Below are positions 35,031 to 47,490 of a DNA stretch of 64,000 nt, in pieces; within the stretch, counting starts at the first letter, position 1; the number at the start of each line of letters is the position of its first letter. The DNA lies in contig NC_135360.1 in assembly GCF_051622035.1 (NCBI RefSeq), positions 8,794,001-8,858,000 of the forward strand, written 5' to 3'. The stretch is from Arctopsyche grandis (taxonomy: Eukaryota; Arthropoda; Insecta; Trichoptera; Hydropsychidae). A program made the translations under genes and the position numbers. Under the pieces are notes generated by a model. That model did no database searches and was not told the DNA's origin. It saw nothing but the letters and a program-made list of their open reading frames with translations.

Positions 35031-35799
35031 TCTTCTTTCGATTTACATATAATAAAGAACTTGATCAACTTATCAACAATACGGAATTATTAGTACGAAA
35101 ATTATTTTGTTTTTTCAAATTGTTTTTAGTTCATATGTATATTACCATAATTTTTTATTATATTGTAGAAAAATTCACGAAGTTCAATTTGCCATTTGAC
35201 GTAAATCTGTAAATGTAATATCGTAAGCGTTTTTATTTTCTAGTATATATTTATTTTTTTGTCCTAGAAAATTGACCGGTTACGTCACACGTTTTCTCCG
35301 TAGGTATTCATTTGTGCGAGTTTCAGATAGCTAGGTGTAAGTTTGTAGTAGTGGCGGGTTTCCAAAGCAATTTTCCGGGACGACGGAAGACATTCAGATA
35401 ATCGTCGTCATTATTCGGTTCTTCTGGTGGAAACTTCCGACCTTGGAACCTTGGAGTGTCACCGGCAGTTTCCCTCCGCTTTTCCGCGCATTTTCCTTAA
35501 TTTGCACTAAATTGTTTCTCCTTCGTCTTGATCCTTCGAATTCGCCCACGCAACTGCGATACATTTCTCTTCTCTCTATTACAAATAAAACACTCGGCGG
35601 CCAACACGCGACTTCCTCCGTGTACTGTTACAAGAAAGACCGTCGTTTTAATTTGGAAATAGACTTTTTTTTTTTAAATAACAAGAAGACATTTAAAAAA
35701 TAATTCATATTTTATATTTTATTGCTTGGAAAACTCCAAGTGTTCCACGGATTGTTCTTATTGGATACACAAACATTGATTTGTGATTCGATCAGTCAT

Positions 35800-36190
35800 A
35801 AAAAAATAACTTCATTTTTCAATACTTGCCTCACTGTGCTAAAAATATCAGCTAGCCACTATGCTGGACGCCAAGTGTTCACTAAAAAATGTGTGTTTTA
35901 AGTTAAAATAATGCAAAATCTGCGAGGCAATTTATTGTAAATAGGCATAAAAATCATTTTATCATGTATTAAAGTCGAATAATATAATGTAAGTGTAAGA
36001 AATGAACGTGTACAAGGTCCTTCTCGCGAAAATAATTATGTCTCTTGATATCGATCAATGTTTTTATTTCATAATGACATAATTCGAATCATAGAGATTT
36101 TGATGAGGAATACATAAAATATGAAGACCCGCAGGCAGTATATTTGGAGAAATAAAATAAAATATAAGCCCTGGTCACTCGCTGTCCATC
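35800..36190 (+). repeat. Unclassified interspersed repeat, copy on + strand
   Basis: Long matches to the complement of 41985-42490: TATTTGGAGAAATAAAATAAA, GACATAATTCGAATCATAG and GCTGGACGCCAAG against TCTGGACACCAAG. No coding frame; ends not found. Confidence 0.55.
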
Positions 36191-36361
36191 ACAGTGCGAC
36201 AAGTGTTAAAGAAATCGGTATTAGTGAGTTCATAAGTGGTTAAAGTATGTTTTGAAAGTGTTTGACGGTGTCAGCGGCAATAATTGTTATTTGAAATGTT
36301 AAACTTGTTTATTTTGGTTTGCTCATTTATGTGTCTTAATTTTACTTCGGCTTTGACTTTA

Positions 36362-36410
36362 AAAAATTGTCGAAATAGTGAAGAGACATTTCACTATTTC
36401 GACAATTTTT
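36362..36410. repeat. Perfect 21-bp hairpin
   Basis: Arms 36362-36382 and 36390-36410 are exact reverse complements (outer AAAAATTGTCG) with a 7-nt loop. Confidence 0.8.
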
Positions 36411-36449
36411 CAATATTAATGTAGACTTTTTTTATTTTGTTGATTTTCA

Positions 36450-36451
<2 letters not shown>

Positions 36452-36538
<87 letters not shown>
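36452..36538. repeat. (TA)n microsatellite, hAT target
   Basis: About 43 TA units; the hAT element starts at 36539 and the (TA)n resumes at 39440. Confidence 0.9.
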
Positions 36539-36541
<3 letters not shown>

Positions 36542-36677
36542 TGGCGTGCGGTCCATGGATGCGGTGGATGCGGCGCATCCCCTATAACTTTAAAAAGCCA
36601 AGAGTATTTTTAATAAATATTTGAATTTCGCTTCGATGTATTCTTAGTGATGTACGTGATTATGATGTAGTATATGA

Positions 36678-36713
<36 letters not shown>

Positions 36714-39436
36714 CACATATCACGTGTTTTTTGTTACATGATGCATTATATAGGATCTTTTGATAATTTTTATTAAGGATTCGCATAGGCGGCCGGCCGG
36801 CCGGCCACAGGCGAGTGACGGGTGTAGACGCTGACTGAAGTGCGCGCGCGTCATGGATTCGGAGTCGAGTCCGATCCCATTTGCGCATGCGCACTATGAG
36901 GCTGTCTTATTCGCGCGGACGCGTTGACACTTGTTTAACCTCTACGGTGGATTCGGTTTCTCTGTTTGCTTATCTATTGAGTTTCACTTGGAAGCCGCTG
37001 TTGATCGATATTTCCGCACGCTACGCCCCAAGTTATTTATCAAAAAGCTAGCCGATTCATTTCTTTAGACGAAGTTAATCATTTATACTGTAAGTTGGTT
37101 ATTTTTTACTTTTGAATTAAGTTTTCATTTTAATTAGTTTCGTCTAACTTTATTTTTAGTTTACTGTTCCACTACTTACGAGTTTTCATTATTGCCTTTA
37201 ATATGGATATCGAAAATAACAATGAGAGTGGACTTGTCGTCGAGATCAATAATAATTGCAATTGTTTAATTGAAAATGTGCTGAAAAGAAGATTTGCTTC
37301 TCTCCCATTTAATGAAAAGGAGATTATTGTTAAGAGCCCCAAACCCACACCAATATTAAATATTCAGTCTAAAACAAAAACATTTAAAAGGTATTTTAAC
37401 ACAGAAACATACGAAAAAATTTCATGGATTTGTGGATGTGCTCACTTAACGAAATTATTCTGTTGGCCATGTATTTTATTTTCTCAAGAAGTGAATGTCT
37501 GGAGTAAATTTGGATTTTCTGACCTAAACAATTTAAGTAAATCGCGCAAGAGACATGAATGTTCTCAAGCTCACATATGTTCTGCTGCTCAATTTAAAAA
37601 AATTGGAAAGGGATCTCGTATAGAAAAATTTTTAAGTGCTCAATTTAAAGCAAATATTGTAATGCACAACAAAGAAGTTACTGCAAATAGATACATTTTG
37701 TCGAAATTAATAAGCGCGATCTGTTTTTTAGCAAAACAAGAACAACCTTTACGAGGACATTTTGAACACCAGGAATCGGAAAATAGAGGGAATTATATTG
37801 AATTGCTGTATCTGTTGAGTGAATCAGACATAAAATTGAAAACTCATTTAGATAACTCTACGGTGTTTACTGGACTATCGAACCATATACAAAATGACTT
37901 GGTATCCGCAATATCAAAAGTCTTGCTAGATGAGATTAAAACTGAAATACGTGCATCAAAATTTGTTTCCATAATTGTGGACGAATCTACAGATATCAGT
38001 CGCAAAGCTCAGCTATCTACTATTTTTAGATATGTAGATGAAAACAATGAAATTCAGGAGAGATTTGTTGGATTTGTCGATGTTAGTCCCAATAGAACAG
38101 CTAATGCTCTTTTTCAGCACATACGTGAGACCTTGGAAGAATTTGGTTGTTTGGACAAATTAATTGCACAAACGTACGATGGAGCGGCTGTAATGTCCGG
38201 GGAGCATAATGGAGTGCAACGAAAAATTCGAGATATTTGTCCTAATTCTTTATTTGTCCATTGTTACGCTCACAGATTGAATTTAGTTTTGTCGCAATCT
38301 GTTAAACATATATCCGGATGCAACCGTTTTTTCAGCCGTATGTTGTCATTTTCAAATTTTTTTTGTAAGTCTTCAAGAAGAATTTCCCTTCTCGATTGTC
38401 AAATAAAAAAACGATTTCCCACTGCTGCCCCTACACGATGGAACTACAATAGCAAAATTTTAAATATGGTATTAGAATATCAAACAGAATTAATGGAAAT
38501 ATTTAATCAAATAATTAATGATGAAGACGAATGGGATACTGATGCTGTCATAAATGCTGAAGTCCTTCATCGTTATTTAAAAGAGTTTGAATTCAATTTC
38601 AATTTGCATTTATTTTCTGCAATATTTAATTCGGCAGATTTTTTATTTGAAATTTTACAAAAAAAAACCTTTGACATATCGTATTGCGTAAGTGAAATTA
38701 AAAAAATTGTAAAATATTTAGATAACAAAAAAGACGATTTTGATTCATTGTGGAACAAAGTAATAACTAAAAATTTTAATAGAAAAAGAAAATATGCTGA
38801 ATGTGAAAACAACGTATAAACTTCACTATTCTGAAATTTTAGAAACTCTTTCAGTAAATACAACCAATCGATTTCGAGATATCGAAAATTTAAAATTTCT
38901 CGAATTTTTTAACGTCAAAAAATTTAAAGAATATGAAAATAATTTTCCAGATTTCCTATTTAAATCACTCCACCTAACTTATGGAAAATACTTTGATTTT
39001 ATGAAATTAAAAAGCGAATTAATTTACATGTACTCAACGCAAGATTTTCATTTGAAATCTATAAATGACGTAAAGGAATTAATTGTGAAAGATGATCTAA
39101 TAGACGTTTTGGAACAAGTATTTAGTTTAATACAATTAATTTGTACGATACCTTCCACGAGCGCATCGGCTGAACGATCATTTTCGACTATGAAAAGAAT
39201 TAAAACGTTCACCAGAAGTAGTCAAAGTGAAGAAAGACTCTCTGGTCTTGCTTTAATTGCAATCGAAAAGAAAATAATGTCAAATTTAAAAAACAATAAA
39301 AAATTCTATGATGCGGTTATCGATGAATTTTGTAAAAAGGAACGAAGAATAAAATTAAATTTTAAAAAATAAATTGGTCGGTTTTTTTTTTCAAACAAGG
39401 GACAGCATCCCTTGTTTGAAAAGTCACCGCCCGCCA

Positions 39437-39439
<3 letters not shown>
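36539..39439 (+). mobile_element. hAT DNA transposon, near full length
   Basis: 2901 bp. Ends CAGTGGCGTGCGGT and the complement of CAGTGGCGGGCGGT; 8-bp flanks ATATATAT on both sides, so the duplication is trivial because the target is (TA)n. An 11-bp-arm palindrome (CAAACAAGGGA...TCCCTTGTTTG, 39394-39420) lies just inside the right end. A second (TA)n (36676-36711) and a CpG-rich block with four GGCC steps (36790-36900) precede the transposase. Confidence 0.9.
37203..39372 (+). pseudogene. hAT transposase (ZMYM/TTF-finger type), one frameshift
   Basis: Two frames make one transposase: 37203-38819 (538 aa) and 38794-39372 (192 aa, +1 relative), so a single-base indel lies near 38780-38819. 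The first frame has a TTF-type zinc-finger region with Cys77, Cys79 and WPC (about 60-130), then a DUF4371-like RNase H-fold half: catalytic Asp260 in IIVDESTDIS and Asp326 in TYDGAAVMSG, followed by HCYAHRLNLVLSQS. The second holds the hAT C-terminal dimerisation block with the expected catalytic Glu region (STSASAERSFSTMKR, Glu127 of that frame). It would cut and paste the element by its CAGTG ends. All key residues remain, so the loss looks recent. A ribosomal frameshift is possible but less likely. No intron signal explains the shift. Confidence 0.85.

Positions 39440-39467
<28 letters not shown>
39440..39467. repeat. (TA)n microsatellite, right of hAT
   Basis: Continuation of the target microsatellite after the hAT right end. 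Confidence 0.85.
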
Positions 39468-39471
<4 letters not shown>

Positions 39472-39599
39472 TTTTTTTGCTATTAGTTTTGTACGAAATT
39501 TCATAACAAAAAAAAATATTAAAAATTGTTTTTCATGAAATTTTGGTGTGGAAAATCGACCTCACTTTATAATGCAAATCTTTTTTACTAAAGGTGTTC

Positions 39600-40340
39600 G
39601 CATAATTTAGCGTTTCGGTTTTTGAAAAATTGTTTTTGACACTCGTTCTTATGAAGCGAGCGTATCTTATGCGCCTTTCGTTATCGTATACTCGTTCGTT
39701 TGTTCGATTTTATTCGGTGAACAAAAAGGTTGTCAAAAATAATGTTGAAAAATGCGTTTGAGCGACATTATTGTGCTTCATTTCGATCTGTGTCGCAGTT
39801 TTTTTCCAACGCAATTCTATAATCGCAAAATGCAACTCGAGTATGCTTGAATTATATTCGTGGGGAAACGGAGGTATGCGGAATCCACAAGACAGGCATT
39901 CAATTTGTACACACTTTAGAAATATTGTATTTATGCATAGATAGTGTGCGCGGCCTCGCTCTTTTTTCGTTTTTTTTTCGTTTTTTCGTTTTATTTCGTT
40001 TTTCTAACCCGCTCTTATTGAATTATGCTAAAACGTGAAAAGCGTATCGTGTTTTGTGCGACCCGTGCGAAAAACAAAATGTTCGTTTTGGCGCGTAGTT
40101 TGACTGCGCCAGGGTTGAGGTAGGCACCCTCGTCAGCTGCCAACCGGGGAAGTCAATCAACCCAATTGGGTTTTCCTACGGTCCAGCTCGGGTTAATTCC
40201 CAATCAAAAGGGGTAGAAACTTCATCTCGAGCCACTAACCCGCACCCCACCCCCCCGCTTCCCGTTTCTTCGCGGCCGCACCCTTAAACGAAAAAAGAAA
40301 ACAGACACTCGAGAAGTCAAACCCAATCCCTTAACCACAC
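39600..40340. other. CpG-rich non-coding block
   Basis: Balanced base composition, frequent CpG, a C-run (40236-40258) and a GCGGCCGC site (40272). No coding frame is convincing. A promoter-like island is possible. Confidence 0.2.
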
Positions 40341-40480
40341 GCACGTCTGAGAATTTGGCTAGGGTTGCCATATCTTGATCATTATGAAAAGAGGACAAAC
40401 ATAATAATAGTTTTTCATATTAACTTTTGCTGTGAGACGCTACCATCAACAAGAAGCCGCGAGTGGATGCATTTTGCTTT

Positions 40481-40535
40481 CGTTCGATCGCTGAAGTTAG
40501 GCAATATTGTATGCGGTCAGTGCTTGGATGGGTGA
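40481..40535 (+). pseudogene. 5S rRNA-like fragment
   Basis: CGATCGCTGAAGTTAGGCAA and GGTCAGTGCTTGGATGGGTG follow the order and spacing of the middle of 5S rRNA (internal promoter region). Only about 55 bp remain; the 5' and 3' parts are missing, so it is a fragment or part of a 5S-derived SINE. Confidence 0.6.
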
Positions 40536-40545
40536 CTTTTATATA

Positions 40546-40815
40546 CTCATCATCATCATCATCATCATTTACAGCCACTCACCATCCACTGCTGGATGAA
40601 GACCTCTTTAACACGGTTTTAACTGTCTCTGTTTTGCGCAACTCTCATCCGTCTCACCCCACACATTTTCCTAATTTTGCCTACCCGTCTTCTCTGCGGT
40701 CTTCTTTTTACCATTTTGAATTCGTTCGGGTACCATTCTAGCACTTCCTTTGTTCACCTTTCGTTCATTCTTCTAGCCACGTGGCCCGCCCATTGCCATT
40801 TCAATACTCTATCCA
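40546..40815 (-). mobile_element. RTE-type LINE, 5'-truncated
   Basis: On the - strand the end of the reverse transcriptase ORF reads WAGHVARRMNER, then EVLEWYPNEFK with stops, followed by the 3' UTR and an (ATG)n tail (complement at 40547-40568). Typical dead RTE copy, inserted next to the 5S-like fragment. Confidence 0.75.
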
Positions 40816-40825
40816 CTTAAGATGG

Positions 40826-41097
40826 ATTTGTTGTATGCATGTACGGGAAGCTTACTGTGAAAAAAAAAACGGGAAAACCTCTTATTAATAATATTCGTAA
40901 TTACGATTTCACCGACGCGAAAGATTGAAGCGCCATTGTGTAGCCAAGGAAATGTGTTCGTTGGTAACCACGTTACCAGTTGGTTTATGTCGACACGGCG
41001 TTGAAGAGACGTTAGTTGAGCTCAAACCATCACTTGAAACGGGAACGGAAATTGCATGCCTTATTGTGGCATTGCAACGCATGCCGGGTTCAGCTAT
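40826..41097 (+). mobile_element. Helitron-like 3' end, copy 1
   Basis: Shared with 56630-56956: TTGTTGTATGCATGTACGGG, CTGTGAAAAAAAAAACGGGA, then GGAACGG. Near the end a stem (GCATGCCTT against CAACGCATGC) precedes GGGTTCAGCTA. The CTAGT end is altered to CTATG. Confidence 0.5.
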
Positions 41098-41189
41098 GTA
41101 GTATTATATAAAAATGTACGATTTTAAAAGAAATTTTGGATTTTGATATTTTATGAAAATTTTCGTGTAGTGGTATCTAGAAAAAGCTA

Positions 41190-41710
41190 TTGCCGTTGAT
41201 TAAGTACCCAGACGTTTTTACACATTTCAAAAACCTAGTCGGACGGAAATTTAACGCCTCAGAAAGAGGACATGTCCGGGCAAGGGATATACGTAGTTTG
41301 GTGGCCCTAACTTTGGCCGTGTCGAAAAACGTGAGGGAGCAAATGAGTGTTTGGGTTTTTGATACTTGGGTCTGCGTAACAGTTAGGCATATCGACCGTT
41401 GGGACACATTTGCGTCACGGCGATCTGGGTCACCCGAACACCATTTGTCTTGGTTCGCACAATCGATATGTGTGCGATTGTTATCGCCGTTGACCTGTCC
41501 GTTTCGGTTTCGACTCTCGTCTATCCTCAGGTGCTTCTTTCTTTCCTTTTTTTTTTTTTACTTTATTTTAAGAGATCTGCCGTGTCCTCGAGCGGCTCGG
41601 TCCATAATTCCTCCGAGGATAAATTCTCATTGTGTGCGGCGCGGCGCTCCTCCTTATTCTCGGCTCTGGGAGTGAGCGGCCGCCCTAGATCCTTCCCGAG
41701 GACTTTCCTC
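41190..41710. other. GC-rich block with open frames, unassigned
   Basis: Frames of 161 and 104 codons overlap on the + strand; none resembles a known family. On the - strand an AATAAAG followed by A(13) (complement around 41550-41572) recalls a retroposed transcript tail. AAAGAGGACATGTCCGGG at 41262 is similar to AAAAGAGGACAAAC at 40386, so part may be MITE. Confidence 0.2.
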
Positions 41711-41984
41711 TAATGCAGTGTTTCTCAATTAGACTTAGACAGTGAGCCCTTTGAAGCTCTCCGGTGCTGAGATGCCAGATCACAAAGCACGATTATGTGG
41801 GCCCTCCTTGAGAATGTTGTGTTTTATCAGTCGTTTGAAATTTTCGCTAAATACCCCTTCACCGATGTTTCGCTTTACTGATCCTCTTATGACAGGCACC
41901 GATTCGGCAAATTGCCCCTCAATTACAAATTGGAAATTTTGAGAAATTATATATTATTATAAGCACCTTAGTACTTGCCGAACT

Positions 41985-42490
41985 GCGAATCACCAGGACT
42001 TATGTTTTATTTTATTTCTCCAAATACACTGAACGCAGGGTTTTCATATTACATATATTCTTTGTCAAAACCACTATGATTCGAATTATGTCATTACGAA
42101 TTAAAAAAATTCAGCAATATCAACAGTAATAATTTTTTTCGCAAGAAGCTCCTTGTACACGTGCCTCGCAGGTGCGAGAGAGACAGAGAGAGGGAGAGAG
42201 GGGTGGAATTCAGTACGCGCCACATTCAACGGTCAATGTGAGGATGATATCCGCCTAAGAATGATGGCTCTGCTTCAGCCGCTATTTATTTAATTTCTTG
42301 CACCTATTTTATATTACTCCACGTTTAATGCATCATAAAATGATTTTTGTAAAATCTGCGATGTTAAATATTGTAATTGTACAATATTTAACATCGCAGA
42401 TTTTGAAATATTTTAACTTCAAAAACATTTTTAATTTGACGCTTGGTGTCCAGAACAGTGGATTTTTTTAGCACAGTAAGGCAAGTGTTA
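41985..42490 (-). repeat. Unclassified interspersed repeat, copy on - strand
   Basis: Reverse-complement match to 35800-36190 over several blocks. It includes the perfect hairpin at 42351-42404. A GA-rich patch (42174-42201) lies inside. Confidence 0.55.
42351..42404. repeat. Perfect 25-bp hairpin
   Basis: Arms 42351-42375 (AAAATCTGCGATGTTAAATA...) and 42380-42404 are exact reverse complements around ATTG. Confidence 0.85.
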
Positions 42491-43044
42491 AAAAGGAATA
42501 GAAAAAAATCTGCAAAATAGGAAATATATTTCCACTTGATCAAATCTGTAATTCTGTAATATTATTATGCTACATGTATGTATGTATAATATGTATGAAT
42601 ATAGCATGTATGCATGTTTTTGTTTCATACGTTTTCAACTGCTTCAATTGATTTTCTTTCCCAAAGAAAATATGTCCAGTGCACTCAAAGAAGTATGGAA
42701 CGCTGTTTGCTTCGATAGAGATAGAAAACAGAATACATACGTGCATTAGGGCGAAAACATACGGCGATGAACGGCACATCGTATGCATGGCTCCCTGATG
42801 TGGTGGTCTCCTACATTTCTTCAAATATGGGATACACCTTTATCGATCACTGTCAAGCAAGGATAAATACAAGGATACAATTTTACCGAAAACACCCCAG
42901 ATGGTCATTTTGGGGGTAGGGCGTGCTGGGGGTTCCATGTGCAAGGCACGGCCAATTTTTTTCGCATGTTTAAAAGTATGTAAAAAAACCACGTGCCACG
43001 GGCACCGCTGTGTGTTTTCACCCTTAGAAGTATGACAAGGGTGT

Positions 43045-43318
43045 TTGATGTAATGGTGAGAGTAAATAGATTGAAATAGCAATGGGCGGGTGACGTAGCT
43101 AGAAGAACGGACGATAGATGGACGGAAGAAGTGCTGGAATGGTACCCGAGAGAATGTAAACGGGTGCAAAAGAGGCCACTGGGGATATTCTTGGATTAAA
43201 TTCGAAAAAAAAGTGTGGAATAAGATGAATTAAAGTTGCTCGAAATAGAGACTAATGGAAGCGTGTTGGAGAGGCCTTCCGAAATTGCTGTGAATGATGA
43301 TGATGATGATGATGATAT
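43045..43318 (+). mobile_element. RTE-type LINE, 5'-truncated
   Basis: The end of an endonuclease-reverse transcriptase ORF reads WAGDVARRTDDRWTEEVLEW, then YPRECKR. The 3' UTR and a (TGA)n tail (43296-43316) follow. Same family as 40546-40815 and 12823-12921. Confidence 0.8.
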
Positions 43319-43394
43319 TTACATATAGAAAAAATAATAAAATATCATGAACGTGTCATAAGAAGCATCTTGAAATGGTTGCTAACATGGTTGC

Positions 43395-43397
<3 letters not shown>

Positions 43398-43464
<67 letters not shown>
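43398..43464. repeat. (TA)n microsatellite
   Basis: About 33 TA units. Confidence 0.9.
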
Positions 43465-43467
<3 letters not shown>

Positions 43468-44742
43468 CTAAGTATATGTATACATTTTTTTGATATTATT
43501 TGACTTCAAATTTGTTTTATTGTTTTAAAACAATCATAAACTGTTTTAAATTCAATTAAAATTACTTCCCAAGAAAATTTTCAATGTTGTACTTTCGGAT
43601 TTGATCAAAGCATTTTAAATACAGGAGTTTGTTTCGGATTGTTTTAAGATTGAGTGCTTGAAAACTTTTTAGGAAGATCAATATTTTTTGATTATATGAA
43701 ATATGTATTTGTTGAAGTGAATTGTATTTTTTGCATTTAAATTTAGGGCTGTAAATAATCTGAGAAAATAAATAGGTATAACAAAAATGGTAAAACAACA
43801 TTGTATAATGCAAATCAGAACTATATCTATGTATACTTACAACGAAGTGTGCTAAAATTTGACAATTAGAGAAACATTGTCTCGGATAATTACTGTACTT
43901 ATACATTCATATGTATGTATATGTATTTTCGTTAATAAAATGATAATGTGTTTGCATGTTTGTTCTTACATACATACATATATTTCGTTTTCAAGTCATT
44001 ATAGCAGATAGGCTTTGATCAATATGCTGAAAATTCCACAGTCGCTTTTAATTATTTTGATTATTTCGTTATTCGACAACGCTCAATGTTGAATTGCTTG
44101 GTCTTTAGCATCTAACAATTTCGGATATTTAACATGCAAGTCTGTACCGCCGAAGACGATAGTTATACAACATTATCCAGCACTTAAAGTAATTTGAAAG
44201 CGAACGAGCAGGTATGGGGGGTGAAAATACGGCACTGTATAATGGAGAAAAAGGCAGAGCGGGATTCAGAGCACGCAGATATTAATATTTACCAATGCTT
44301 TCACTCGTTTGTTTGCACACTACCCCACCACTATGTTTGTAGTGGTAATTATTTCACTTTGACAAATAACCAAACATACCTATGTATGTAGGTACGTACA
44401 GACACACTGTCCCAACGGCGCGATTTATTCGCACTTGAAGTGATTTAAATTAAGCCGAGAAGAAGCGGGAAAGTGCCTACTCCGTTTTGATTGCTATTGT
44501 TGAAAATTTTCGATTCGATCCGTGTATATTATATGTATCTATGTGTGTGTTTTAATCTCTCTGTGGGCCTTCGCCACTTCTACTTAACCCGAAATATTGT
44601 TTCCGAGTAGGGCATCGATTTCCGCGAAGTGATTTTCCAGATTCTGCGAATCGCTCGAATTATATTCTATCGATCCTCTCAACTTTGGCGTGGAACTTTT
44701 GCCCGTTTAGATTTGTGAAATTTTGCGACACATCTGACCTTC

Positions 44743-44775
<33 letters not shown>

Positions 44776-45436
44776 TTTCGTAGAAGCCTATTGCGTGCCG
44801 CGTTTATAGATACAAGATTGATTTTCTTCGAGCTACATAATATATGTATATATGTGCCTATACATATGTACTATAGGTTGTTTGCATGTTGAATTTTCTC
44901 CAAGGTAGTTATTTTATGATTTGCCTAGGCTAAGTATTGAAGTTGAATATCTATGTATTTGAAAGATATAGTCGATTGCAGTTTATTTCATTTGACAATG
45001 TTGCTAGTACTGTTAAATGCGATTGACAGACTATTGGCCGAATGGACACTTGGTGGATGGCTACTAGGACGCTTGTCCGAACGACACTTGACCGTATTAA
45101 AACTAGGCCGTCGGACCTTTGACTAAATTAGATTTTTTATTGATTAAATTTATAAAAAATATCAAATTTTATTGTGGTCGACGTGCCTTCTGAAAGATAT
45201 GTCTGTTTTCAGTGAATTTTAAGTAATTTCGATACACAATCGGCCAAGTGTCCATTCGGCCAAAAGTTCGCGCACAGTCAAATTCAAGTATTCGATTGAA
45301 TTTATTTTGGAAATTCGGTATTGAGGTAGGAAGTTAAATTAGAGGTAGGAAGTTGGATTAGAGGTAGGATGTAGATTTTGACTAATAAATATAAAATGTA
45401 TGTCGGTATGTGCAACGAAAAATGTGATAGATTGTC
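43465..45436. other. Non-coding DNA
   Basis: No supported gene. A (TG)n of 13 units lies at 44747-44772. GGCCGAATGGACACTTGG (about 45036) is the complement of CCAAGTGTCCATTCGGCC (about 45244), an inverted repeat suggesting a small MITE. Confidence 0.4.
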
Positions 45437-45912
45437 TAATGTTTTATTTTATTTTTATTACATACATAGATGCCATGACAGGAATTACCCCGAGGTGATG
45501 TATTATTTTTGTACATATTGATGTAGTAACAATTTTTCAAACATTACAGTACATAGAATATAATATAGACACATATTTTTAGACATCTCGACAGGCAGCA
45601 AATTTGCGGGAAATAAATTGTGTAGGTAGCATATTTGTGTAGGTAAGATTTAACAAATTTGAGATTCCAATAAATAGACTTTGCGAGAAATACTAAGGGG
45701 AGAGGATACCGATTTATTGGATCCGTCACAACAATTGAACTATAAAAATCGGAAAAACGTAACGGGGACTGTGTCTATTTATTTGTCTATTATGTGTAAA
45801 GTCTGTGTTTTTTAATAACGACAATATCTCGCCAGCAGCGTATTTGGTCGGGACTTGGAAGCCAAGACAACTCTGGTATGCAATAGCTCTACTAGTGCAC
45901 TACGCTGTGGCT
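45437..45912 (-). mobile_element. tRNA-derived SINE, group 1
   Basis: Reverse copy of 34571-35030. The complement of the A box (GCTCTACTAGTGCACTACGC) is near 45885-45904, the body ATCC/AATAAATC block at 45711-45722, and the tail GGAATTACCCCGAGG at 45481-45495. The B box is weaker (GGTCGGGACTTGG). Confidence 0.7.
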
Positions 45913-46979
45913 ATAATAACCGGTTAATGTGATCAATCGGATTAGAAGAGGCTAAAGTTTTAGGCTAAAAATTAAAAATAGTAATATTACTAATTTGTAT
46001 AGGTAGTGCCGTCATCCGGTGGGTTTCCGGAGGTTTCATGAAACTCCGTTCAAAATGTCTGCTTAAAAAGTTTTAACAGTATGTGTTTCGGACTGTAATG
46101 TTTGATAACTATGCTGTTATAAAATTGCACATATTTGAATTCGTGTTCGACCGGATGTACTTTTATATGCGCTTCGCTTCCGTTCAAATGTATCCGGAAG
46201 CTGAATTTTGGAGTTGGATTTTTATTGAAATTTTTCAAATATTTGTACATTCGTTTATTTGATGTTATATTTTGTACGTTTTGTAATTTTGCATACATTT
46301 TAGTAAAAAAATATGTACATACATACATATATTACAATTGTATTCACATATACATATGTGCATTGTATTTATGTGGGTATAAATGTTTTTGAAAAAACTA
46401 CATTTTTTTCAGAATCAATCAAAATGTAAAATTATTTTCAAATAATTTTACAAATATAAGTAAATAGTAGATGTTAAATCGAGCACAGATGCACCGATAT
46501 TGATATTGATAATTAATGATTGATATTGATAATTAATCGACCAGAGATGAACCGATACTTGCGTTTGATATTCGCGCGACAAAGTTTATTTATTTATTTT
46601 ATACTTTAGCAACGTGTAGAAACATTTCTTGTGGAGTTTTTATAATGTAAAATTATTCCATTTATATGATGAGGTGAATAAAAAAAAATTCGGATGTGAT
46701 AAACCTGCTACTTCTTCCGATTTACGAATTCTGATAAAAACTTCATTAGCTCTAAATTAATATACATATATAGAATACAAATATAAATTTTCAGCTTTAT
46801 ATTCAAGTTTAGGGGTGTGGAAAGAATCGTGGTCACAACATTTTTGACTTTTCTAAGAGGAAAAAATCCCACTTCGGGTTTATTAAATTTAGTGATTCTT
46901 TTTTATTTTCATCACATTGATACAAAAATTATACTTGATTTTTTCGTGAAGAGAACGCATGTTTAAGGGGTTGAAATAA

Positions 46980-47490
46980 ATAGTCGAAGAAAAATCGAAC
47001 TAGAGTTAACTGCCACTTCCGGTTGACAGATGCTTACCAAATTTTATACATAGCTTGGTATTAAGCTTAAACTTCTAGATATGAAAGCAAAAGGTTTCTG
47101 AGAAAAACAGAAAAAAATCTCGATTCTCTTGAGTAAGAGTACTACTTCCTGTTCAGGTAAATATATTAGGGTATAAAATTTAGGGTATTAAAAAAAGAGG
47201 ACACCTACAAGGGTAGGTACCATTCTCGATCAACTTAAAAATTTGAAAAAAGTTAAGTCGAATCGATAAGAATTTCAATAACCGATACTAAGTTTCAGTT
47301 CGATAAGACTAACGATGTTCCAAAAATCCCCAGAATACACAGACACACAGCAACACACATTTTTTCTAGATCAGTGATCGATTCTGAGTTCGAATCAGTC
47401 AAAATCTCGAGTTCGAATTTTCGCATGATCACAAAACTTCATCTATTGTAACTACGTACACAGATATGGTAAAAATAAACTACTGAAGCG
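46980..47490 (+). repeat. LINE-like repeat fragment
   Basis: Ends with AAACTTCATCTATTGTAACT and ACGTACACAGAT, a block also at 59335-59385 (+) and 4205-4250 (-). CAGACACACAGCAACACACA precedes it. No coding frame remains. Confidence 0.4.

Noticed and set aside
41190-41675. 161-codon + strand frame as a gene
   Set aside because: Composition-driven; ends in a low-complexity Phe run over a T-tract and has no recognisable domain.
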